Positions 25,924-33,561 of a DNA stretch of 64,000 nt are shown piece by piece. Every line of letters begins with the position of its first letter. Position 1 is the first letter of the stretch. A model generated the notes under the pieces. The model had not been told where the DNA came from and did no database searches. It saw only the letters and a program-made list of their open reading frames with translations. A program made the position numbers and the translations under genes. The stretch comes from GCA-020345945 sp964596985 (lineage in GTDB: Archaea; Thermoproteota; Bathyarchaeia; RBG-16-48-13; GCA-020345945). The stretch spans positions 255,068 to 319,067 of the forward strand of contig CAZQWG010000003.1 of the NCBI GenBank assembly GCA_964596985.1, in the 5' to 3' direction.

Positions 25924-25996
25924 CAGCCATGTAGTTTCCTCCCAAACATAACTCCTGCTTTAGCTACCTACATATAAGTCTTCAGAGTGGGTCGTG

Positions 25997-26224
25997 CTAT
26001 TTCTTCTGAACCAAGATGGTGTAGACGGCTCCTTTGTGCTCTGTCTGGATTATCCTGTGACCGGAGTTCTTCATGACGGTTACCACTGCTTCGAAGCTAT
26101 CCTTATTGTCGACGGATATCTTCAGGAAGGTCCCTGAGGGATGCCCTTGGATTGCTCTTATCGCGCTCAGCTGTGTGTAGGGACATACGGTCCCAGTTAG
26201 GTCCACTGCTTCTTCTTTGGACAT
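25997..26224 (-). CDS. tusA: TusA/SirA-family sulfur-transfer protein
   Basis: 75 residues with the TusA pattern: VDLTGTVCPYTQLSAIRAI carries the CP-x-x motif whose cysteine (residue 14) accepts persulfide sulfur, and the fold continues through LKISVDNKDSFEAVVTVMKNSGH. TusA proteins pass sulfur between enzymes. Its ATG lies two bases after the sulfite reductase stop, so the two are translated together, and cysM follows. It could hand sulfur on to cysteine synthase, the carrier protein or tRNA thiolation. Confidence 0.9.
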   Translation of the reverse strand: MSKEEAVDLTGTVCPYTQLSAIRAIQGHPSGTFLKISVDNKDSFEAVVTVMKNSGHRIIQTEHKGAVYTILVQKK

Positions 26225-26225
26225 C

Positions 26226-27083
26226 TTATCTCAAGACGTTTCTTTTGACTTCGTCGATACCTAGCCTATCTATGAAACCCCCAAACCTCTCTCCTGGGGT
26301 GGCTTTTTCTTGGAAGAGCTTGATCGAGTTCTCTATGATATCGTAGATGGTCTTCTCCTCCACAAATTCCGCAATGCGACGTCCAAGTTGCGGGTGTCTT
26401 CCTACTCGTCCGCCGATGAATATGTTGTAGCCTGACCGCTTTGCAGCCTTTGCGTCTCTGGGGCATACTCGGATACACTGACCGCAGCTGATACATTTTG
26501 AATAGTCTACAACCGCTTTGTCATCCACGATCTCGATCGCCTTCTCTTTGCAGATCTCTGCACAAATCCCACAGCCGTCACATTTCTCGGTGATTACCCT
26601 GGGCTCCACCACTCCAACTATGCCGACATCATTTAGTTGTGGTTTGGCGCAGGAGTTGGGACAACCCGTGACTGCTATCTTCAGTTTTGTGGGAATATCT
26701 CTGCCGAAGTATCCCTCGTCTATCTTCTTTGCGATCCTCTGCGTGTTGATGTTAGCATACGGGCATTCGGGGAGACCGACGCAGGCTACGATATTTCTGA
26801 CCCTAGGTCCGCATGAGCCTGGAGGCAATCCTATCTCCGTTAACAGTTTGGTGATCTCGCCAAGTTTTTCATACTCGACGTTAGGGATCTGAAAGCTTTG
26901 CCTGGTGGTGATGTGGACTCGTCCCTCTCCAAACTTCTTGGCTATCTCTCCCACTGCGATCAACTGTTCTGAGGTTAGGTCCCCTCCGAAGAGGCGTAGT
27001 CTAATCGTGAAGCGTTTTGCATCTCTCTGGATGATATATCCGCTCTTCTTCAATTCCTCAAAATCTACCGTATCTTGACTCAT
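26226..27083 (-). CDS. Siroheme sulfite reductase with ferredoxin insert (small anaerobic type)
   Basis: 285 residues, about half the size of plant-type sulfite reductase. The siroheme/[4Fe-4S] ligands are ACVGLPECPYA and VTGCPNSCAKP, and two ferredoxin motifs follow: CDGCGICAEICKEKA and CISCGQCIRVCPRDA. HITTRQSFQIPNV near the N-terminus is the substrate and siroheme-binding arginine region. This domain order is like AsrC or the Dsr-like small reductases of anaerobic archaea. It would make sulfide for cysteine synthesis, following CysH. It starts the sir-tusA-cysM-lplA operon behind the palindromic operator at 27148. Nitrite reduction is the alternative. Confidence 0.9.
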   Translation of the reverse strand: MSQDTVDFEELKKSGYIIQRDAKRFTIRLRLFGGDLTSEQLIAVGEIAKKFGEGRVHITTRQSFQIPNVEYEKLGEITKLLTEIGLPPGSCGPRVRNIVACVGLPECPYANINTQRIAKKIDEGYFGRDIPTKLKIAVTGCPNSCAKPQLNDVGIVGVVEPRVITEKCDGCGICAEICKEKAIEIVDDKAVVDYSKCISCGQCIRVCPRDAKAAKRSGYNIFIGGRVGRHPQLGRRIAEFVEEKTIYDIIENSIKLFQEKATPGERFGGFIDRLGIDEVKRNVLR

Positions 27084-27147
27084 ACGATGACGTCCTTTGC
27101 CGGCTGCATGAAGACAAGGTGTTAACCATGTTCATTTGATGGCAACT

Positions 27148-27174
27148 AATATTTATAACAGCGTTATAAATATT
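27148..27174. promoter_or_regulatory. Perfect 27-base palindromic operator between sulfite reductase operon and ECF-like gene
   Basis: Arms AATATTTATAAC and GTTATAAATATT are exact reverse complements around AGC. It contains TTATAAC-AGC-GTTATAA, shared with the site at 32750 (one arm with two changes) and with half of the cysH dyad. It lies 65-91 bases before the sulfite reductase start and 58 bases before the chosen start of the opposite gene, so it could control both. TATA-like sequence is embedded in the arms. Confidence 0.75.
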
Positions 27175-27231
27175 CTACTCTCAAGGATTCACTTCATAAC
27201 ACAGCAACAGGGATTTGATTTGAGGTCAACG

Positions 27232-27798
27232 GTGAAAACAGGTCTTACGACGAAGGAGATCGCAGTCATCTCAATCTTTGCCTCTCTCTGGATCGCTTCT
27301 CAGATAGTGCTGGGACCCCTCATCCATTCTGTCACACACGTCAGCGGGGTGATAAATAGGGTGCTCGGCTGGTCCCTTATGCTGATACTGGCCAGGCTTT
27401 CTGGAAAGATCGGGAGGGTTTCGTTGATGTCACTCGTAGCGTCACTCGTGACTAGGGTGGCTAGGAGAGCAACGTACGGGATGGTGATGTTTTTCGGATA
27501 TTCACTGGGGGGCGCGGTGTTCGATCTCTTGTATTTCTTCCCCATCGGTTTCAGTAGGAGAACAGGGAGGCTGCATGCAGTGGTGATATCTGCACTCTCG
27601 GGTACAGTTGTGCTGGTTCCTTACGTGATCTTCAAGTTCTGGGTTCTGGAACCGGACGTCTTTGCCGGCTTTCTTCCCTACTACGGTTATTCGGCGTTGA
27701 AGGGAACGATATTGAGTATCATGGGGGGCGTCCTCGGTTTGCTCATTTCACCGAAGGTTGAAGGTGTGTGGTTAAACGAGAGACCTCGACCTGACTGA
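27232..27798 (+). CDS. ECF transporter S-component-like membrane protein
   Basis: About 188 residues with five or six hydrophobic segments. TKEIAVISIFASLWIASQIVLGPL near the start and GYSALKGTILSIMGGVLGLLI near the end resemble substrate-binding S subunits of energy-coupling-factor vitamin transporters. The frame is open up to 27136, but that stretch contains the palindromic operator, so the GTG at 27232 with GAGGT upstream is preferred. ECF ATPase and T subunits are not in the window; S components often share them from elsewhere. Shared regulation with sulfur genes hints at a sulfur-containing substrate such as thiamine, biotin or a thiol, an inference only. Confidence 0.7.
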   Translation: MKTGLTTKEIAVISIFASLWIASQIVLGPLIHSVTHVSGVINRVLGWSLMLILARLSGKIGRVSLMSLVASLVTRVARRATYGMVMFFGYSLGGAVFDLLYFFPIGFSRRTGRLHAVVISALSGTVVLVPYVIFKFWVLEPDVFAGFLPYYGYSALKGTILSIMGGVLGLLISPKVEGVWLNERPRPD

Positions 27799-27812
27799 GT
27801 CTGCTGGTCGGC

Positions 27813-28208
27813 TCATGTGTGTAGGTTTTCAGATTCTAGTATCCTGATGCACGCGTCACATGAGTCTGGGATTCCGCTGTCGAGTCCTCTGTGAATCTTA
27901 CAGAAGTCTCCGTTGCGTCTCATGGAGAGACAGATTCTGCACATTTCTTCGATAGTCAGGGCTGACGGTGAATCTCGGCTTGCGAGATCCTTGGCAATCA
28001 TCTCTATGTCGCGAATGACTTCATCCGAGAGTTGCGTCCTGCTACCCCGATCTGAGGTTAGATATCTACTCATTGCTGACTGGGTTAACTCAAGCTTCTT
28101 TGCTGCCGAGACCTGGGTGAAGCTATGTTTCTTGATTAGCTCCTTGGCAATGTGTGCTCTCACCGCGGGTAAGATATGTCTCGTCATGATCTCGCATGGG
28201 GGTTTCAA
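27813..28208 (-). CDS. Small XRE-type HTH regulator with cysteine cluster
   Basis: 131 residues, TTG start. The helix-turn-helix is at about 28-50 (FTQVSAAKKLELTQSAMSRYL). The cysteines C5, C90, C93, C103, C117 and C120 plus H106 could bind zinc or an iron-sulfur cluster. The protein is paralogous to the regulator at 32332-32721: PPCEIMTRHILPAVRAHIAKEL matches PYCEIVVSELLPAIRAEITREL, and the C-terminal CxxC...C-x2-H...CxxC layout is the same. Such proteins are known in archaea only as predicted regulators. Position among sulfur genes and the repeated operators suggest a sulfur or redox-responsive repressor. Confidence 0.8.
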   Translation of the reverse strand: MKPPCEIMTRHILPAVRAHIAKELIKKHSFTQVSAAKKLELTQSAMSRYLTSDRGSRTQLSDEVIRDIEMIAKDLASRDSPSALTIEEMCRICLSMRRNGDFCKIHRGLDSGIPDSCDACIRILESENLHT

Positions 28209-28399
28209 TGTTCATTCATCATCCAAATCTGATCGTGGCGGGCAGCTGATTCTGGATCTCCAAGATCCGAGCTACCGCCGGGTTTTCCACCCCCATACCA
28301 AACAGTGAGTCGTCCTCAAGTCTCGATGGGAGAATCATCTGTTCGTCATCGAAAATCAATACGCGCTCTCTTCGAGGTTCAGACTCTATGTTCACTGAT

Positions 28400-28681
28400 C
28401 TATCCTCCGCTGACCGCTGGAAGTATCAGTATCTCGTCATCCCTCTTCAGCTTCGTTTCCAACCCTTCAATGAACCTCATGTCTTTTCCGTTAACGTATA
28501 TATTGATGAAACTCTTCGTTCTCCCACTGTCGTCGAATAGGGTTCTCTTGAACTTGGTGCCGAATCTCTCGGTCAAGTTGTTGAGAGCCTCTCCCAAGGT
28601 GTCTCCTTCTGCCAACGCCTCGCTCTGGTTGTTCGCCGCGTTCGCCAAGATACGAGAAAGCTTTATTCTTACTTCAGTCAT
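28400..28681 (-). CDS. MoaD/ThiS-like sulfur carrier protein (ubiquitin fold)
   Basis: 93 residues with the beta-grasp pattern of MoaD/ThiS (VRIKLSRILANAA, LGEALNNLTERFG, INIYVNGKDMRF, DDEILILPAVSGG). It ends exactly in Gly-Gly, as required for adenylation by an E1-like enzyme and conversion to a thiocarboxylate. It begins one base after the stop of the threonine-synthase-fold gene, so it is translated with it. The ThiF/MoeB-like activating enzyme at 31199 is a likely partner. It could serve in molybdopterin, thiazole, tRNA thiolation or, given the neighbours, cysteine/homocysteine synthesis; the archaeal SAMP role is another option. Confidence 0.88.
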   Translation of the reverse strand: MTEVRIKLSRILANAANNQSEALAEGDTLGEALNNLTERFGTKFKRTLFDDSGRTKSFINIYVNGKDMRFIEGLETKLKRDDEILILPAVSGG

Positions 28682-28682
28682 T

Positions 28683-29903
28683 CTAACCCCCCCTCCTCTC
28701 TATTATGCCTGCCAGTTCCTGAAGGTTGGGTTCAATTGTGATCGGTGCGCTGACCCTGCTTGACAATACTTCAGGTGATTTGAGTCCGCTTCCCGTTACG
28801 TAACAAACGACTCTTTCGTCGGGGTCGATCTCTCCTCTTTCTGCAAGCTTCTTCAATACTGCTACTGAGACTCCTCCGGCTGGTTCTGCGAGTATTCCTT
28901 CGGTTCGGGCAAGTAGTTCGATGGCGTCGACGATCTCTTCGTCGGTCGATGACTCGGCGGTGCCTCCCGACTCTCTTACTCTTCTCAGGACGTAGATGCC
29001 GTCACCGGGATCTCCTATCGCCAAGCTGTGGGCTATCGTATTCGGTTTCTCGACAGGCTGGATCTGTTTGCTTGAAGCGTTAAAACTGTTCACGATCGGC
29101 GCACATCCCTCTGCCTGTGCGCATATAAGTTTCACATGTCCTTCTGGTACCAGACCTAGCCTCTCAAATTCCTTGAATCCTTTATCGATCGCACATAGCA
29201 TAGCTCCACTGGCAGTTGGTACGATAACCCGGTCCGGGGCGTTCCAGTCGAGCTGTTCGCATGCCTCGAAGGCAAGCGTCTTCGAGCCTTCCACGTAGTA
29301 TGGTCTCAAGTTTATGTTCACGATGTCCAGATCGTATAGTTCGGCTGCTTGGAAGGCTAGACGGTTGCTTTCATCGTATGTGCCTTTCACCTTGACGATT
29401 CTGGCTCCATACGCTGCTGTTTGAGCGATCTTGTTGACCTCTATGTTCTCGGGTATGAATACATAGCAAGGGAGTTTTGCCTTGGCGGCGTGTGCTGCCG
29501 TGGCTGCAGCCAAGTTACCTGTCGAGGGGCATCCGACAGCCCCGGTTCCAAATTCAAGTGACTTCGAGACAGCAACAGCGGCAGGACGGTCTTTGAATGA
29601 GTAGGTCGGGTTGACTGTATCATTCTTGATGAAGAGGTTCTTCAGCCCGATTCTCCTTCCAAGCTCCTCACACCTCTGCAGCGGCGTATATCCTGCCCCG
29701 AGGTCTATTATGTTCTCTGTCTTGATTATTGGAAGAAGTTCAAGGTATCTCCAGAGACTCTGGTATCTTCCCTTTAGGGTGTCTCTTGTCAATTGCAGGT
29801 TGTCGTAGCTGTATGTTACGTCCAGCGGACCAAAACAATTTTGACAGGCATATAGGCGTGTGGGTGAGTATTCTTCACCGCACTCTCTACACTTCAGTTT
29901 CAT
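28683..29903 (-). CDS. thrC: Threonine synthase-family PLP enzyme
   Basis: About 406 residues from the ATG at 29903. It opens with a zinc-ribbon-like CRECGEEYSPTRLYACQNC typical of archaeal ThrC. The PLP lysine is in NPTYSFKDRPAAVAVS, followed by GCPSTGNLAAATAAH and the PLP loop VPTASGAM. Threonine synthase converts O-phosphohomoserine to threonine. Cysteate synthase and related enzymes share this fold, and being fused translationally to a sulfur carrier makes sulfur-amino-acid chemistry worth considering. The frame is open to 29963, but a promoter-like TTAAG tract at about 29971-29984 favours the internal ATG. Confidence 0.85.
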   Translation of the reverse strand: MKLKCRECGEEYSPTRLYACQNCFGPLDVTYSYDNLQLTRDTLKGRYQSLWRYLELLPIIKTENIIDLGAGYTPLQRCEELGRRIGLKNLFIKNDTVNPTYSFKDRPAAVAVSKSLEFGTGAVGCPSTGNLAAATAAHAAKAKLPCYVFIPENIEVNKIAQTAAYGARIVKVKGTYDESNRLAFQAAELYDLDIVNINLRPYYVEGSKTLAFEACEQLDWNAPDRVIVPTASGAMLCAIDKGFKEFERLGLVPEGHVKLICAQAEGCAPIVNSFNASSKQIQPVEKPNTIAHSLAIGDPGDGIYVLRRVRESGGTAESSTDEEIVDAIELLARTEGILAEPAGGVSVAVLKKLAERGEIDPDERVVCYVTGSGLKSPEVLSSRVSAPITIEPNLQELAGIIERRGG

Positions 29904-30087
29904 GGGTTTACCGAGTATCTTCAGCCTCCATATGACGCTGTCATGAGCGGCAAATGTACCCACACGACGTACTTAAGCTTTTTCATGTAGGGTTCTATAA
30001 AGTTGCTGTCTCTTCGGGAAGGCTGTAAAAAATCGTCTGGTCGCGCGCTATGCAGTGTCGTGAAGTACTCTGTTCTTATCTCTTCAA

Positions 30088-31089
30088 CTAGTGTCCCAAT
30101 CTCCATTTTTCTATTACCTGGTCTTCAGCAGACCTGGCTATCGTCGTCCTTGTCATTTTCCCTGTGCATCTGACCTCCACTTCGTCTTCCTTGGGTGCGT
30201 CTGAGTATCTAACAGTAATGCTGGCTGCCTTCTTGACTATCTCCTCGTCCTCGTTTCCTATCAACAACGTTATCGGACCCTTATATCCAGTGACCTCAAA
30301 GTAGGGTATTTGTTCTCTCTTGGCTATGGACAAGAGGCTGTGATTTTCCTCTTCGTTTCTACCTACGACAACCTTGCTCCCTTCTACTCTGAAATGTCTT
30401 CCTAATCTTAGCAGCTGTACGTCCTTCAACGAGGGTTTGGGGTTGTGTCTCAAGAGATCCCTTAGTCTGTCTGCAAACCGAGGGTCTGTTAGCAGGCAGC
30501 CTCCTGAGGGGCACGGGTAGTCGGTGATCCCAAGCTTATCGGCCAGATGCATCTGCGGTAACCTCCTCCTTCCTTTGATCTCAAGCAACTTCTCTCTATT
30601 GACGAGCCCCATTTTCTCAGCCTCTGTCTCGGGCAGAAGCCTCGCTGATAGTGGTCTTAGGATCTTGCCCTCCAGCCCTGCCTCCCTCTCAATCATGAGC
30701 ATGGTCTTCCTCCTCTGAGAGAAAGGTCTCTCATCGAGAACCTCGCCGGTTACGATGAACTCTGCCCCTATTCTCTCGGCTATTCTCTTGGCATGCCTGA
30801 ACATGAGAATCCTGCAGTCGACACAAGGGTTCATCCGACTTCCGTAGCCGTGCGGAGGATTTGCAACCAAATCTAGGTATTCCTGACCTAGGAAAACTGT
30901 ATGCAATTCTATCCCAAATTCTTCACTTGCCGTCATAACTGTGCATTTGTCACATAGACAGAAGGGGGTTGTGAAATGAACGGCTTCCGTATCTATGCCC
31001 TGATCTTGGATCATTCTGACAGCCAATGTGCTGTCTAGTCCGCCCGAGAACAGAGTCAAAGCTTTTACTCTTCGACGCGTATGTTCCAC
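30088..31089 (-). CDS. PP-loop ATPase, ThiI/MnmA-like sulfurtransferase candidate
   Basis: 333 residues. The PP-loop SGGLDS is at residues 15-20, and the downstream CLCDKC and NPCVDC pairs could bind metal or carry persulfide. The middle part (TGEVLDERPFSQRRKTM, LRPLSARLLPETEAE) matches a family of archaeal and bacterial PP-loop proteins annotated near ThiI or tRNA 2-thiouridylase. It would activate a substrate with ATP for sulfur insertion, probably in tRNA. It diverges from the thiF-like gene, sharing a short gap that holds an inverted repeat related to the sulfur operator. Confidence 0.78.
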   Translation of the reverse strand: MEHTRRRVKALTLFSGGLDSTLAVRMIQDQGIDTEAVHFTTPFCLCDKCTVMTASEEFGIELHTVFLGQEYLDLVANPPHGYGSRMNPCVDCRILMFRHAKRIAERIGAEFIVTGEVLDERPFSQRRKTMLMIEREAGLEGKILRPLSARLLPETEAEKMGLVNREKLLEIKGRRRLPQMHLADKLGITDYPCPSGGCLLTDPRFADRLRDLLRHNPKPSLKDVQLLRLGRHFRVEGSKVVVGRNEEENHSLLSIAKREQIPYFEVTGYKGPITLLIGNEDEEIVKKAASITVRYSDAPKEDEVEVRCTGKMTRTTIARSAEDQVIEKWRLGH

Positions 31090-31108
31090 CCCGGTGTTCT
31101 AAGGATTC

Positions 31109-31128
31109 ACGCCGTCCCATGACGGTGT
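31109..31128. promoter_or_regulatory. Inverted repeat between PP-loop and thiF-like genes
   Basis: ACGCCGTC and GACGGTGT arms are separated by four bases, with one mismatch. Read as CGCCGT-N6-ACGGTG it has the same core and spacing as the cysH dyad, and the right side continues TCATA where cysH has TTATA. It lies 20-39 bases before the PP-loop gene. This is a weaker member of the proposed sulfur operator set. Confidence 0.5.
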
Positions 31129-31198
31129 CATAGAATATATCTGTAACTATTGATGGAATGATTGTTGAACCTCAAGAGTTTCTGAAACGTGAGAAGCG

Positions 31199-32266
31199 AT
31201 GAAGATGATTTCGGGTAAGGTAGAGCTGTCGGAGAAAGATCTCTATACCTACTCAAGACAGATAGTTCTGAAAGAGATCGGCTACGAGGGACAGCGGAAC
31301 ATAAGAAATGGCAAGGTTTGCGTTGTGGGTTTGGGGGGTCTAGGCTGCCCAGCCGTCTTGCAACTCGCTGCGATGGGAGTCGGATATCTCAGGATCGTCG
31401 ATCGGGACATAGTGGAACGTTCAAACCTGCATAGACAGTATCTCTACGAGACCAGTCAACTTGGTCTTCCAAAAGTTGAGGCGGCTACACTAAAACTGGA
31501 GAAACTCAACCCAGACGTTGAGTTGGATCCTCAATCCATCTCAGTAGACGACTCTAACGCAAGAAGGGTCGTCGAGGGAATGGATGCCGTGGTTGACGGA
31601 CTGGATAGACTTGGACCTAGATATGCAGTCAACCGAGCATGTGTCGAACAGAATATACCTTATGTCCTTGCGAGTGCTTTGGGAACCTTTGGAACTGTGT
31701 CAACAATAATCCCGGGAAAGACCGCATGCCTCGAATGCTTCTACTCTGACATCGATGACAGCCTTCTTCCAACCTGTTCCACTGTTGGGGTTCATCCTTC
31801 TGTCACTTCGATCATTTCAAGTCTAGAAGTCTCTGAGGCGGTTGGAATCCTTGTCGACTCTAAACCTAAACTCGCGGGCACTCTTCTCCTCTTCGACCTG
31901 CCCAGTATCAAGATTGATCAAATCCAACTCGCCAAGAGAGAGGACTGTAAGGTATGTGGCGAGAAGCGGGTTGAGATCAAAGAATTCAGAGAAGACATCA
32001 AGATCGAAGAGGTTTGTAGCCGAGGGGGAAAGAGAACCTTCATTGTAGTTCCGAAGGAGGACTTAGATCTGGACCTTCGTGCGATTCGAAGAAGGTTGAA
32101 GAGGTTGGGAACAGAATCCGCGCAGACCCGGCTGAGTCTCACATTTTTGCTCAAAGACGAGACACAGACAACGCTCCTCCAGTCTGGGGTATGCATACTT
32201 GAAGGAGAAATAGACAGTGATGCTGCTCGAGTAAAGTATCGCAGGCTAATGGATGTCCTCATTTGA
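31199..32266 (+). CDS. E1-like activating enzyme, ThiF/MoeB/HesA family
   Basis: 355 residues. YSRQIVLKEIGYEGQRNI is the family start, with the ATP-binding GLGGLG at residues 44-49 and the adenylation arginine in ERSNLHRQYL. Zinc ligands are CLECF and CKVC, and the active cysteine is in LLPTCSTVGV. It adenylates the C-terminal glycine of MoaD/ThiS-like carriers, here most likely the protein at 28400. The C-terminal 100 residues beyond the zinc site are an extension without a rhodanese motif. ATG start; another two codons on is possible. Confidence 0.9.
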   Translation: MKMISGKVELSEKDLYTYSRQIVLKEIGYEGQRNIRNGKVCVVGLGGLGCPAVLQLAAMGVGYLRIVDRDIVERSNLHRQYLYETSQLGLPKVEAATLKLEKLNPDVELDPQSISVDDSNARRVVEGMDAVVDGLDRLGPRYAVNRACVEQNIPYVLASALGTFGTVSTIIPGKTACLECFYSDIDDSLLPTCSTVGVHPSVTSIISSLEVSEAVGILVDSKPKLAGTLLLFDLPSIKIDQIQLAKREDCKVCGEKRVEIKEFREDIKIEEVCSRGGKRTFIVVPKEDLDLDLRAIRRRLKRLGTESAQTRLSLTFLLKDETQTTLLQSGVCILEGEIDSDAARVKYRRLMDVLI

Positions 32267-32331
32267 CTTGGAATCAGGCCTTGCATCGGTATTCAGTCGC
32301 CGGCGAATCGGGTTCGTAATGTGGATGGGCT

Positions 32332-32721
32332 TCAGTCTCTCTGGCCCTTGCTGGAGCAGAAATTGCAGGGGGCGATTGTGGGGTACGCCCTTTCATGGTT
32401 GTTGCAGATCAGTCTTCTCGATCTGATAGTCTTGCAGATCTCGCAAAATCGCTGATGCATCTCTCTGGACTCGATCTTGTGGGAGCCAATCTGGCTGCAT
32501 ATATCCTTGATAAGATCCCTGACCTTCTTATCCTCGGACAGCAGATCATATCTGCTACCGCGACGCCGGCGACGATACTGTGAGACCGCAGGCTGAGTTA
32601 TGCCCAACTCCTCTGAGACCTCCGCCTGCTTGAATCCATGTTTCTCGATCAACTCCCGAGTTATTTCAGCCCTGATGGCCGGTAGTAACTCGGAGACCAC
32701 GATCTCGCAATAGGGTCTCAT
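32332..32721 (-). CDS. Small XRE-type HTH regulator with cysteine cluster (paralogue)
   Basis: 129 residues from the ATG at 32721, chosen because MRPYCEI aligns with MKPPCEI of the 27813 paralogue; a TTG at 32742 would add seven residues. The helix-turn-helix is FKQAEVSEELGITQPAVSQYR, followed by a basic RRRRGSR. C5, C75, C93, C96, C106, C119 and C122 with H109 repeat the paralogue layout. The TTATAAC-type palindrome at 32750-32766 sits 29-45 bases upstream, so the gene probably represses itself. The cysteines suggest sensing of iron-sulfur, zinc or sulfide. Confidence 0.82.
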   Translation of the reverse strand: MRPYCEIVVSELLPAIRAEITRELIEKHGFKQAEVSEELGITQPAVSQYRRRRRGSRYDLLSEDKKVRDLIKDICSQIGSHKIESREMHQRFCEICKTIRSRRLICNNHERAYPTIAPCNFCSSKGQRD

Positions 32722-32749
32722 ATGTGTGGCGCCCTTAACCAATATTGAT

Positions 32750-32766
32750 ACATAACAGCGTTATAA
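32750..32766. promoter_or_regulatory. Palindromic operator before the cysteine-rich regulator
   Basis: ACATAAC-AGC-GTTATAA. The spacer and right arm are identical to the sulfite-reductase operator; the left arm differs at two positions. Placed over the promoter of the regulator gene, it indicates autoregulation. Confidence 0.65.
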
Positions 32767-32990
32767 GGATTAGGCGGTGAATAGAACCATCGATGGAGTA
32801 AGCGCGTACGTGGGTCATTATCGTGGTGTGCGTGCGACCAAGACCGGGCGGTGTCTCTCATCGTGGTTAGCCAAGGTTTGTAGTGAGAACATATCTTCCA
32901 TGTCACTGTCAAATCGGCCTTGAAAAGCAGGATGATCGCGCGCTAGGTTGGGTGTGAAGGCTGACGGCAAGAAATGAGGGCGACGGTGGA

Positions 32991-33275
32991 TTACCCGACG
33001 AGCTTCATGGCTTCTTCTGCAGGCACAGCAACCATAGTCTCATTGGTAGAGAACTCGCCAAAGGCAATACTCCCCTGCATGGCTGCTTTCTCATCCGATG
33101 CCTCGTATATCGTCACGACATCGTATCTCCCCAGCGTCCAATAGAAACCAAGGACTTTACCTCCCTCTTTGGTGGATCTCTCAAAGAGCTTTTGGATCTC
33201 GGCTATTGTCTCCTTTGTCGGTTTCTCTCTAAACCTAGACAGAGTGATGAAGATCAACCACATTCCTCCTGACAT
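32991..33275 (-). CDS. GYD-domain protein
   Basis: 94 residues. WLIFITLSRFREKPTKETIAEIQKL, the central GRYDVVTIYEA (the GYD-like motif) and the ending NETMVAVPAEEAMKLVG match the GYD family, small ferredoxin-fold proteins of unknown function. AGGAGG sits inside the first codons, so the true start may be the ATG at 33263 or the TTG at 33257; family members usually begin at the first strand, near 33263. It is transcribed alone, well separated from its neighbours. Confidence 0.75.
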   Translation of the reverse strand: MSGGMWLIFITLSRFREKPTKETIAEIQKLFERSTKEGGKVLGFYWTLGRYDVVTIYEASDEKAAMQGSIAFGEFSTNETMVAVPAEEAMKLVG

Positions 33276-33561
33276 TGGGAACTTGTCTCATCGCGCCCCG
33301 CGCTTGGCGCTCCGAGAAAGAAGGCTTCCTCTTCCCCAATCAAAGAGAGAGGCTTCATCTCTCATAACATTTGCTCGATGCGGACCGGGAGCGGTTGTGC
33401 TTGGTCAAACTCAGCTATCCCATGGCCTCCTTCAGGAAGGTCGTTTTCCTCTCCTTGCGTATATGGGGGTTCTCCTATAGCCTTCCTTGACTACCCATCT
33501 GTCTCGTTCATTCATCGATCTGGAGACCAGTCTTTTTGCAGGAAGTCTCACAGATCTCTGT
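33276..33561. other. Unassigned 286-base region
   Basis: Between the GYD and V4R genes, nothing convincing was seen: short open frames on both strands with ordinary-strand composition and no recognisable motif, repeat or RNA structure. Confidence 0.4.

Noticed and set aside
27136..27231. Extended N-terminus of the ECF-like protein
   Set aside because: It would put the perfect palindromic operator inside coding sequence; the GTG at 27232 with a ribosome-binding site fits better.
28254..28268. Perfect GGATCT-N3-AGATCC palindrome near the 27813 regulator
   Set aside because: It has the same 3-base spacing as the sulfur operators but a different sequence, and a 6-base-arm match is not rare; no copy elsewhere was noted.
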